Origin: Tidjanibacter sp.
Lineage (GTDB): Bacteria > Bacteroidota > Bacteroidia > Bacteroidales > Rikenellaceae
Length of the DNA stretch: 5,596 bases
Reading direction: 5' to 3'
Assembly: GCA_017379955.1 (NCBI GenBank)
Contig: JAFNVE010000166.1
Coordinates: 1 to 5,596 of the forward strand
Shown one piece after another: positions 1-5,309 of the stretch (positions within the stretch are counted from its first letter, which is position 1; every line of letters begins with the position of its first letter). The notes below the pieces were generated by a model. It made no database searches and was not told where the DNA came from. It saw only the letters and a list, made by a program, of their open reading frames with translations. Made by a program: the position numbers and the translations under genes.

Positions 1-58
1 AAGAGAGATATGGGGCTGCCGAATTTATTCGAGCAGAACATATCTCTCTTTTGTTTGT
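1..58. terminator. Long hairpin, possible (bidirectional) terminator at window edge
   Basis: AAGAGAGATATG (1-12) and CATATCTCTCTT (39-50) are a perfect 12-bp inverted repeat. Inside, CTGC (16-19) pairs with GCAG (33-36) and CGAA (20-23) with TTCG (28-31), closing on a TTTA loop, so most of the 50 bases fold into one rod with a small internal loop and a bulged A. On the plus strand the stem runs into TTTTGTTTG (49-57), a moderate U-tract, fitting a terminator for a plus-strand gene ending left of the window. A minus-strand terminator for the cyclophilin is equally possible, but the bases beyond position 1 are not visible. Confidence 0.5.
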
Positions 59-76
59 AGTTACTGCAAAGTAACT
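59..76. repeat. Small perfect hairpin with GCAA loop on the plus strand
   Basis: AGTTACT (59-65) and AGTAACT (70-76) pair over 7 bases around GCAA, a GNRA tetraloop if transcribed from the plus strand (TTGC on the minus strand). No U-tract follows in either direction. Role unknown. Confidence 0.4.
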
Positions 77-82
77 CCTAAA

Positions 83-131
83 TCCGCAAACTAATAGTAC
101 AAAAGTTTTTGCGGAGCTTTTTACAAAAAGC
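83..131. repeat. Two adjacent inverted repeats (83-115 and 116-131)
   Basis: TCCGCAAA (83-90) pairs perfectly with TTTGCGGA (108-115) around a 17-base loop. Immediately beside it GCTTTTT (116-122) pairs with AAAAAGC (125-131) across a nominal two-base gap, so in RNA it would form about six pairs. The TCCGC and GCGGA arms also match those of the hairpin at 151-172, so alternative pairings such as 111-115 with 151-155 are possible. Confidence 0.5.
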
Positions 132-172
132 GACTACAAAAGTTGTTGGTTCCGCTTTCTACAAAAAGCGGA
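98..172. repeat. Imperfect tandem direct repeat, two units of 37-38 bases
   Basis: Unit 1 (98-134) and unit 2 (135-172) both begin TACAAAAGTT (98-107, 135-144) and both end around TACAAAAAGCG (122-132, 160-170). The middles differ, with a one-base length change. The shared end word AAAAGCGAC occurs again at 126-134 and 174-182. This looks like an old local duplication or part of a dispersed extragenic repeat. No protein-coding role is supported. Confidence 0.6.
151..172. repeat. Inverted repeat TCCGCTTT / AAAGCGGA after the cyclophilin gene
   Basis: Arms 151-158 and 165-172 pair perfectly over 8 bases around a six-base loop. It lies 22 bases beyond the cyclophilin stop (TAA at 194-196), where a terminator would be expected, but the minus strand after the stem reads ACCAACAAC before TTTTG, so the U-tract is poor. 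It could be a weak terminator or 3'-end stabiliser, and it is also part of a repeat cluster. Confidence 0.5.
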
Positions 173-193
173 GAAAAGCGACAAAATATAAAA

Positions 194-631
194 TTACTCT
201 TCGCTGATAGTAATCGAGAGTATCAGGTCGCCGGGGCGGATATCGTCAATTACGTCGAGTCCGTCAATTACCTTACCGAAGCAGGTGTGTACGCCGTCGA
301 GGTGTTGTGTGTTTTGGCGGTTGTGGCAGATGAAGAACTGCGAGCCACCTGTGTTCTTGCCGCGGTGTGCCATTGAGAGTACGCCACGGTCGTGGTACTG
401 ACGCTCTGCCGATGTCTCGCAGGGTATGCAGTAGCCTGGGCCACCTGCACCGTTGCCTATGGGGCAGCCGCCCTGAATCACGAAGTCGGGAATCACGCGG
501 TGGAAGGTAAGGCCGTCGTAGAAACGAGCGGTGGCAAGTTTCACAAAGTTATCAACGGTGATGGGTGTCTCTTCTGCGTAGAGTTCTACCTTCATATCAC
601 CCTTTTCTGTTGAGATAAGTGCGTATTTCAT
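194..631 (-). CDS. Cyclophilin-type peptidyl-prolyl cis-trans isomerase, cytoplasmic
   Basis: Catalyses cis-trans isomerisation of peptide bonds before proline, assisting protein folding. With the ATG at 631 it has 145 residues, a compact single cyclophilin domain. The longer ATG at 691 is rejected because the promoter -7 box lies between the two and the extra 20 residues look neither like a signal peptide nor like the family. Active-site motifs are [13 protein letters not shown] at 43-55 (R45, F50 and Q53 equal to human CypA R55, F60 and Q63), [16 protein letters not shown] at 86-101 (F100 equals F113) and [12 protein letters not shown] at 110-121 (H115 equals H126). The position of CypA Trp121 is H110, so strong cyclosporin binding is not expected. 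Five cysteines occur (56, 68, 71, 102, 117), including CIPC at 68-71. With no signal peptide it should stay in the cytoplasm. It is its own transcription unit. Which named subfamily (PpiA- or PpiB-like) it belongs to cannot be settled, so no symbol is given. Confidence 0.93.
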   Translation of the reverse strand: MKYALISTEKGDMKVELYAEETPITVDNFVKLATARFYDGLTFHRVIPDFVIQGGCPIGNGAGGPGYCIPCETSAERQYHDRGVLSMAHRGKNTGGSQFFICHNRQNTQHLDGVHTCFGKVIDGLDVIDDIRPGDLILSITISEE

Positions 632-661
632 TGCTGTTGTCTGTTTAGTTTTTAGATATGA

Positions 662-692
662 CAAAGTTAGTGTTTTTGCGCAAGATTGCAAA
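662..692 (-). promoter_or_regulatory. Promoter of the cyclophilin gene
   Basis: On the minus strand TTTG at 692-689 (-33 box), a 19-base spacer and TAACTTTG at 669-662 (-7 box) match the Bacteroidetes vegetative consensus completely. Transcription would begin near 657-655, giving a leader of about 24-26 bases before the ATG at 631. This decides the start of the gene: the longer in-frame ATG at 691 lies upstream of the predicted transcript start. The -33 box uses the last bases of the preceding terminator's U-tract. Confidence 0.8.
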
Positions 693-724
693 AAATAGAG
701 GACTACTCGCTGGAGTAGTCCTCT
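690..724 (-). terminator. Intrinsic terminator of the uppS-bamA-skp-skp operon
   Basis: A perfect inverted repeat with arms 697-708 and 713-724 forms a 12-bp stem with a four-base loop (CAGC on the transcribed strand). On the minus strand the stem is followed by A and then six T (695-690), the expected U-tract. The plus-strand flank (TTGCTTTG) is less U-rich, so the minus direction is preferred. It begins about 60 bases after the second skp stop and cleanly separates that operon from the cyclophilin gene. Confidence 0.88.
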
Positions 725-740
725 TGCTTTGTGCTTGGTT

Positions 741-764
741 CGTGGTCGTTATAAAAGACCGACG
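741..764 (-). other. Weak hairpin in the 3' untranslated region of the skp operon
   Basis: On the plus strand CGTGGTC (741-747) can pair with GACC-G-ACG (757-764) with one bulged G, enclosing an AT-rich loop. It lies between the second skp stop and the terminator. It might protect or process the transcript end, but seven pairs with a bulge can arise by chance. Confidence 0.2.
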
Positions 765-784
765 AAGTCTGTTGTGCTAAACTC

Positions 785-1351
785 TTACTGAGCGGGCTGT
801 GCGTTAGCTGCCTCAATCTTAGCAGCAGCGGTTGCGGGGTCGATACCCAACTCTGTGTATACCAAAGGCATAAGGTTGGTCATCAGGGTCTCATCGAAGT
901 ATACCAGGGGACCTGCCGAGAGGTCGAATACACCTGCAAAGCCGTTTGCCTTAGCCACCTTCTGGATTGCGTTGTTAGCCTTCTCATATACGGGCTGCAT
1001 CAGGATTGCCTGCTGGTTCTGCATCTCCTGAGCTGCGCTCTGCTGGAACTGCTCGTAGCGGGTCTGAATCTCGGTGAGCTCCTGCTCTTTCAACTGACGA
1101 ACAGCATCGGTGTAGGTTGCAGCGTTCTTCTGATAGTCGTTCAGCTTGTTGTTGAACTCAACCTGCATAAGCTCCAAGTTGTCTACAAAATCCTTCTCGA
1201 GCAACTCCAACTTCGAGTTTACCGAATCAACCTCAGGCATAGTGAAGATAAGCTCCTGCGAGTTAATGTAAGCAAACTTCTGACCGAATGCGGTCGATGC
1301 AACAAGCGAAGCAGCAACTACGAGGGTTAGTTTCAAAATACGTTTCATCAT
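785..1351 (-). CDS. skp: Skp/OmpH-family periplasmic chaperone, second copy
   Basis: Second tandem Skp-like chaperone, predicted to hold unfolded outer-membrane proteins in the periplasm. The product has 188 residues. Signal peptide 1-23 (MMKRILK, hydrophobic core, cut after AFG, leaving Q24), body strand KFAYINSQELIF at 25-36, coiled-coil arms at about 38-130 rich in Gln, Glu and Lys, and closing part VAKANGFAGVFDLSAGPLVYFDE (132-154), given here by position because it parallels the first copy. Unlike the first copy it carries a C-terminal extension of about 20 residues, PATAAAKIEAANAQPAQ (172-188), Ala-rich and probably unstructured at its tip. No cysteine is present. Two adjacent ATG codons (1351 and 1348) could start it; the second gives the tidier MKR signal peptide and the choice changes only one residue. 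It begins 18 bases after the first copy, and a strong terminator follows its stop, making it the last gene of the operon. Confidence 0.92.
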   Translation of the reverse strand: MMKRILKLTLVVAASLVASTAFGQKFAYINSQELIFTMPEVDSVNSKLELLEKDFVDNLELMQVEFNNKLNDYQKNAATYTDAVRQLKEQELTEIQTRYEQFQQSAAQEMQNQQAILMQPVYEKANNAIQKVAKANGFAGVFDLSAGPLVYFDETLMTNLMPLVYTELGIDPATAAAKIEAANAQPAQ

Positions 1352-1369
1352 TACTTTTTAATTAGTTTA

Positions 1370-1876
1370 TTATTTTAATTGGTTAATAATCTGCTCTGTA
1401 CGGTCAGCCGAAGGGGTGTAGTAGAGGATGGTGGGATTCGATGCGATATCCAAAACCAGGTCGAAACCATTTGCCTTGGCATACTTCTCGATAGCCTCGA
1501 ATACCTTATCCTGAATAGGCTTCAATCTCTCGATACGGGTCTGCATCAGAGTACCGCCTGTTCCAAATATTTGCTCCTGATACTCAGCCACCTTCTTCTC
1601 GTTGGTGATGATTGCATCCTCGCGAGTCTGACGCACTGCTGCGCTCATACCTGCTCTCTCCTGCTGATAGGCGTTGTACATCTCCTCAATCTGAGCGTAC
1701 GCCTCATCAACTTTCTGCTGATACTGCTCCGAGAGTGCGTTGAGTTCCTCAATGGCAGTGTTGTACTCCTTCATCGACTGGAAAATCTTCTGAGAGTTTA
1801 CCACCATATAGTTCTGTGCCGAAGCTATGGAGATGCTTGCAACCAATGCGGCAAGCAATGTAAAAAATCTCTTCAT
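1370..1876 (-). CDS. skp: Skp/OmpH-family periplasmic chaperone, first copy
   Basis: Periplasmic holdase that binds unfolded outer-membrane proteins after export and delivers them to BamA; relatives work as trimers with tentacle-like coiled-coil arms. The product has 168 residues. Signal peptide 1-20 (MKRFF, hydrophobic core, cut after ASA, leaving Q21). A first strand, YMVVNSQKIF at 23-32, is the family's usual body-domain entry. Residues about 35-130 are a charged, Gln/Glu-rich coiled coil with a Gly-rich turn (GTGG, 105-108) that could mark the return of the helical hairpin. The end, YAKANGFDLVLDIASNP (132-148), is the typical closing strand pair. It has no cysteine. It starts 40 bases after bamA without a promoter consensus in the gap, so it likely depends on the upstream promoter. 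It is clearly paralogous to the next gene in layout and in the KANGF motif, though the arms differ. Skp identity is good; exact clients are unknown. Confidence 0.92.
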   Translation of the reverse strand: MKRFFTLLAALVASISIASAQNYMVVNSQKIFQSMKEYNTAIEELNALSEQYQQKVDEAYAQIEEMYNAYQQERAGMSAAVRQTREDAIITNEKKVAEYQEQIFGTGGTLMQTRIERLKPIQDKVFEAIEKYAKANGFDLVLDIASNPTILYYTPSADRTEQIINQLK

Positions 1877-1916
1877 ATCTTTCTCTTTTTTGTGTTGTTC
1901 AATTAGTTGTTTGCTG

Positions 1917-4442
1917 TTAGAACTGCTGACCGATTACGAAGTGGAAGTGGCTACCACTAGGCTCGCTGCTGCCGTATGCGCGGTCGAAACCCCAACCCCA
2001 GTCGATACCCAACTGACCGATAGCCGAGAGGAAGAGGCGAACACCCACACCTGCCGAACGCTTAACCTCAAAGGGGTTGAAGTTCTGCCACGAGGTAAAT
2101 GCATTACCTGCCTCGGCAAATACCAAGCCAAAGATGTTGGTGTTGGTCTCCATAAGGAGCGGGTAGCGCAACTCGGCGGTATATTTGTTGTAAGCGCGTG
2201 CATAGTTGTTACCACTTGAAGGAGTCAGACTACCATCGTCGTAACCACGCATAGAGATAATATCTACACCATATACGTTGTAGCCGGACATACCGTCACC
2301 ACCGACATCGAATCCCTCAAAGGGCGATACCTTATATTTATTATAAGAGCCGAGGTAACCCATACCAAGTTTAGCCATAAAGATAAGCTTGTTGTCGTTC
2401 GAAAGGGGGTAGTACCACTCTGCATTAAGACCCCACTTGTGATACTCAATCCAGCGATACTTGTCCTGGTCAGACATCTTGCTGTAATCCTTCTTCGTAA
2501 AGAGCGAGTAGGGAGGAGTCAGTGCCAACGACAGAGTAAACGACGAACCGCTGGTGGGGAAGATTGATGAGTCAACCGAACTACGACTCAATATCGAACG
2601 CAGGGTGATGATATTCGACCAACCGTTCTGGAAGAGGAAGTAGTCCCAATCGCGCATCTGATATGCCTGATAACCAATCTCGTTGTAGAGGGTGAAGTAT
2701 TGGTCGGGCCACTCCAAACGACGGCCAAGACCAGCTGTTACACCCATTGCGCGGAAGAACTGATCGCGGGTGTTTGTGTTGTAGTAGTTGGTGGTCTCCT
2801 CCGACCAATATGCCGATACGGAGAGCGAGTTAGGCTTCTTGCCACCCAACCAAGGCTCAGTGAAACTGAGCGATACAGCACTATAATAGGTACCGTTACT
2901 CTGTGCGCTCAGCATCAGACGCTGGTTCTGACCGTGAGGATAGGGACGCCAAGCACCCTTCTTGAACATATTCTTCACCGAGAAGTTGTTCAGAGCAACA
3001 CTTGCCGAACCGATAAACATACCGGCACCCCAACCACCGGAGATTGCAAACTGGTCGCTCGCCTTCTCCTGCAATGGCCAACCGATATCTACCTTGTTAG
3101 CACCCTGCACAATCTGCATATTGGGCTGCAAAGCCATCTCGTCGAAGTGACCCATAGAAGCCAACTGAGTGATGGTACGCATAACCATCGAGCGGTTGTA
3201 AAGCTCACCGGGGCGAGTGTATACCTCACGACGGATAACCTCGTCGTTAACCTTGCCGTTACCACTGATATCCACCTTGTTGATGGTGTACTGCTCACCC
3301 TCGAAGATACGAATCTCCAAGTCAATCGAGTCCGAGCCGATGATAATCTCGGTGGGAGTTACCTGCGAAGCCAGATAACCATCGTTCTGATAGAGCGAGT
3401 TGATGGTCGACATATCCTGAGCATTATCCTCCGAACCGTAACCAATACGCTTGTAGAGGGTCTTCTTATCGTAGATATCGCCGGGCTTGATACCGAGCAA
3501 TTGGCTCAGATACTCTGTGGGATATTTGCTGTTACCTACAAAAGTGATGTTGCGATAGTAGTACTGCTTGCCCTCGTCTACCTTGATAACCAGACCAATG
3601 CGGTCGGGGCTGATTACATATACCGAATCACTAACAATGGTTGCGTTACGATAACCGCGCGAGTTGTAGAAGTCGAGCAGATTGGTCTTATCCTCCTCAA
3701 ACTCCTTCTCTTTGAGCTTGGAGTTCTGGAAGAAGTTGATGCTTCTCTGGTGAATCTTCTTCATCGCACGACGCAGACGCTTGTCGGTGAACTCGGTGTT
3801 GTCCTCAAAGATAATCTCCTCAATCTTTACCTTTTCGCCCTTGTTTACAACGAAGGTAACATTTACGGCATTTTCGTAAATTGTATCGTTGGTGATACGA
3901 GTGTCAACGGTAACGTTGCGGAAACCCTTCTGGATATAGTGATCCCTGATGAAATTGCTGTTCTTCTCGAGGATGTAGTCCGAAAGCTCAGTGTTCTGTT
4001 TGAGCTTCATCTTATCCTTCAAGGTAGTCATCTCACCCTTACGGATACCCTCGAATCCCCATTGATAAATCTGAGGATGCTCTGTCAGATAGATGTGAAG
4101 GTCGATACTATCTGCGATAGGCTCAGCCTGAATATCCACATCAGTAAAACGGCGCATTGCCCAAATCTTGTTGATGGCATTGGAGATGGTCGTACCAGGG
4201 ATGGTGATTACCTCACCCTCAGTAAGACCTGCTGTACCAAGCAACATACGGTGATTTACGAAGTTTGCGCCATAAACCTCGATATTACGAATAATGTAGT
4301 CTTTGCTGGTGTTGTAGTCAATCAGAGGTGCATCCACCTTCAACGAATCACTCACCACCTCTGCTTCTGGTGTCTGTGCCGAAAGGGTGGGGGTGCAGAA
4401 CATCGCCACCACGGCAAGAATCTGATAGAGTCTCTTTCTCAT
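1917..4442 (-). CDS. bamA: Outer membrane protein assembly factor BamA
   Basis: Omp85-family core of the BAM machine that folds and inserts beta-barrel proteins into the outer membrane. The product has 841 residues. Residues 1-22 form a signal peptide (basic MRKR, hydrophobic core, cut after LSA, so Q23 is first). Five POTRA domains follow, at roughly 50-121, 123-200, 205-290, 294-382 and 384-457, each ending in a beta strand such as HIYLTE or IRIFEG. The 16-strand barrel occupies about 460-841, with FTEPWL at 527-532, FPTSG at 628-632 and the lid-loop motif MRGY at 731-734 (VRGF/Y in relatives, R732 conserved). It ends HFVIGQQF with a terminal Phe, the expected barrel insertion signal. The only Cys (C16) is in the signal peptide; the context does not form a lipobox. 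It sits 34 bases after uppS and 40 before the first skp, so co-transcription with both is likely. Length and domain order are typical of Bacteroidetes BamA. Confidence 0.97.
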   Translation of the reverse strand: MRKRLYQILAVVAMFCTPTLSAQTPEAEVVSDSLKVDAPLIDYNTSKDYIIRNIEVYGANFVNHRMLLGTAGLTEGEVITIPGTTISNAINKIWAMRRFTDVDIQAEPIADSIDLHIYLTEHPQIYQWGFEGIRKGEMTTLKDKMKLKQNTELSDYILEKNSNFIRDHYIQKGFRNVTVDTRITNDTIYENAVNVTFVVNKGEKVKIEEIIFEDNTEFTDKRLRRAMKKIHQRSINFFQNSKLKEKEFEEDKTNLLDFYNSRGYRNATIVSDSVYVISPDRIGLVIKVDEGKQYYYRNITFVGNSKYPTEYLSQLLGIKPGDIYDKKTLYKRIGYGSEDNAQDMSTINSLYQNDGYLASQVTPTEIIIGSDSIDLEIRIFEGEQYTINKVDISGNGKVNDEVIRREVYTRPGELYNRSMVMRTITQLASMGHFDEMALQPNMQIVQGANKVDIGWPLQEKASDQFAISGGWGAGMFIGSASVALNNFSVKNMFKKGAWRPYPHGQNQRLMLSAQSNGTYYSAVSLSFTEPWLGGKKPNSLSVSAYWSEETTNYYNTNTRDQFFRAMGVTAGLGRRLEWPDQYFTLYNEIGYQAYQMRDWDYFLFQNGWSNIITLRSILSRSSVDSSIFPTSGSSFTLSLALTPPYSLFTKKDYSKMSDQDKYRWIEYHKWGLNAEWYYPLSNDNKLIFMAKLGMGYLGSYNKYKVSPFEGFDVGGDGMSGYNVYGVDIISMRGYDDGSLTPSSGNNYARAYNKYTAELRYPLLMETNTNIFGLVFAEAGNAFTSWQNFNPFEVKRSAGVGVRLFLSAIGQLGIDWGWGFDRAYGSSEPSGSHFHFVIGQQF

Positions 4443-4476
4443 TATCTTTGTTAACAGTTTCTAATTCAATCCAAAA

Positions 4477-5202
4477 TTACTTCTCCTGTTCAGTAAGTTT
4501 GCCAAAGCGACGATCTCTGCCGCCAAAGGCCTCAATTGCCTCCGAGAGCGACTCCTTGTTGAAGTCGGGCCAGAGGATGGGGGTGAAGTATAACTCAGCG
4601 TATGCTCCCTGCCAAAGGAGGAAGTTGCTGAGTCGGTACTCTCCGCCGGTGCGGATAATCAGGTCCGGATCGGGGAAAGGCTGAGTGAAGAGTGCATTGT
4701 CAACCATCTGGCTGTCAATCTCTTCGGGATTAATCTCGCCACGACTTGCCTTGCGAGCCAACTCCTTGACCGCCTCGGTAATCTCGCTACGAGAACTATA
4801 ATTGAGAGCAAGGATAACCGTCAGTGTGTTACACTCAGCAGTAGCAGCCTCTATATGGGCAATGCTCTCTCGAACCTCCTCGGGAAGATCGGAGCGCAAG
4901 CCGATAAAGCGCATCTGCACACCCTGCTTGATGAGTTCCGGCTCTTCGTTCTGCACGCACTTGCACATAAGTGCCATAAGTGCATCTACCTCCTCCTTGG
5001 GTCTGCCCCAATTCTCGGTGGAGAAAGTGTAGAGAGTCAGGTACTTAACACCCAACTCCACAGCAGAAGTAATCGATCGGCGCACACTCTCAACACCTGC
5101 AATGTGTCCCTCAGTGCGCTCCAACCCACGAGCCTTAGCCCATCTGCCATTGCCATCCATAATGATAGCAACGTGCTGCGGTATGTTACGGTTACTCTTC
5201 AT
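4477..5202 (-). CDS. uppS: Isoprenyl (undecaprenyl diphosphate) synthase
   Basis: Cis-prenyltransferase that adds eight isopentenyl units to farnesyl diphosphate, giving the C55 undecaprenyl diphosphate used as lipid carrier for peptidoglycan and surface polysaccharides; soluble, acting at the inner face of the membrane. The product has 241 residues, normal for the family. Key motifs are present: MDGNGRWAK at 15-23 with catalytic D16 (E. coli D26), H33 (H43), FSTENW at 60-65, and RTGGEYRLSNFLLWQ starting at R184, with R184, R190, S192 and E203 matching E. coli R194, R200, S202 and E213 at a constant offset of 10. A conserved LWPDF follows at 210-214 or so. The ATG at 5202 is chosen because the family core begins within 10 residues and the next Met (15) is in the active-site motif. 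It is the first gene of the probable operon, 34 bases before bamA. No damage seen. Confidence 0.97.
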   Translation of the reverse strand: MKSNRNIPQHVAIIMDGNGRWAKARGLERTEGHIAGVESVRRSITSAVELGVKYLTLYTFSTENWGRPKEEVDALMALMCKCVQNEEPELIKQGVQMRFIGLRSDLPEEVRESIAHIEAATAECNTLTVILALNYSSRSEITEAVKELARKASRGEINPEEIDSQMVDNALFTQPFPDPDLIIRTGGEYRLSNFLLWQGAYAELYFTPILWPDFNKESLSEAIEAFGGRDRRFGKLTEQEK

Positions 5203-5219
5203 TTCTCAAATACAAGCGA

Positions 5220-5254
5220 CAAATATAGTAATTTCTCGGGGAATAATCTTAAAA
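5220..5254 (-). promoter_or_regulatory. Candidate promoter of the uppS-bamA-skp-skp operon
   Basis: On the minus strand, TATATTTG at 5227-5220 matches the Bacteroidetes -7 consensus TAnnTTTG exactly. The -33 position is poor: only a TTTTAAG stretch around 5254-5248 lies near the expected distance, with no clean TTTG. If the -7 box is used, transcription would start around 5215-5213, leaving a leader of only about 11-13 bases before the uppS ATG. No other TAnnTTTG was found in the 107-base nadK-uppS gap. The missing -33 keeps the call tentative. Confidence 0.55.
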
Positions 5255-5264
5255 TTTGTCGGTT

Positions 5265-5283
5265 ATTTTTATAAAATAAAAAT
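5265..5283 (-). repeat. AT-only perfect palindrome between nadK and uppS
   Basis: On the minus strand ATTTTTAT (5283-5276) is followed by a three-base TTT loop and its exact complement ATAAAAAT (5272-5265). The structure has no G or C, so as RNA it would be weak and it is not a convincing terminator. It may only be the AT-rich DNA usual upstream of a Bacteroidetes promoter, or an AT-rich protein-binding site. It lies about 38 bases upstream of the uppS -7 box. Confidence 0.4.
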
Positions 5284-5309
5284 TTCTCTCTTTGGGCTGT
5301 GAGTATATT

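Noticed and set aside
59..190. CRISPR array
   Set aside because: Only two imperfect units exist, directly abutting without unique spacers, and no cas gene is nearby.
143..376. Small plus-strand reading frame running from the repeat region into the cyclophilin gene
   Set aside because: Most of it is antisense to the cyclophilin coding region, and no promoter consensus or recognisable product was seen.
632..691. Twenty-residue N-terminal extension of the cyclophilin starting at 691
   Set aside because: The promoter -7 box (669-662) lies inside it, so the transcript would start after that ATG. The extension resembles neither a signal peptide nor family sequence.
1379..1906. Open reading frame of 175 codons on the plus strand opposite the first skp gene
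   Set aside because: It is a mirror of a well-supported gene; the Leu/Cys-rich translation reflects the antisense of a Gln/Glu-rich coiled coil, and no promoter consensus was found for it.
2700..4454. Open reading frame of 584 codons on the plus strand, antisense to bamA
   Set aside because: It lies almost wholly within bamA, whose domains and motifs are unmistakable. Its translation shows no recognisable domain and is rich in Leu/Val/Thr in the manner of an antisense frame. Codon bias in bamA is enough to keep this frame free of stops.
4443..4476. Separate promoter for bamA in the uppS-bamA gap
   Set aside because: The 34-base gap contains no TAnnTTTG on the minus strand; co-transcription with uppS is simpler.
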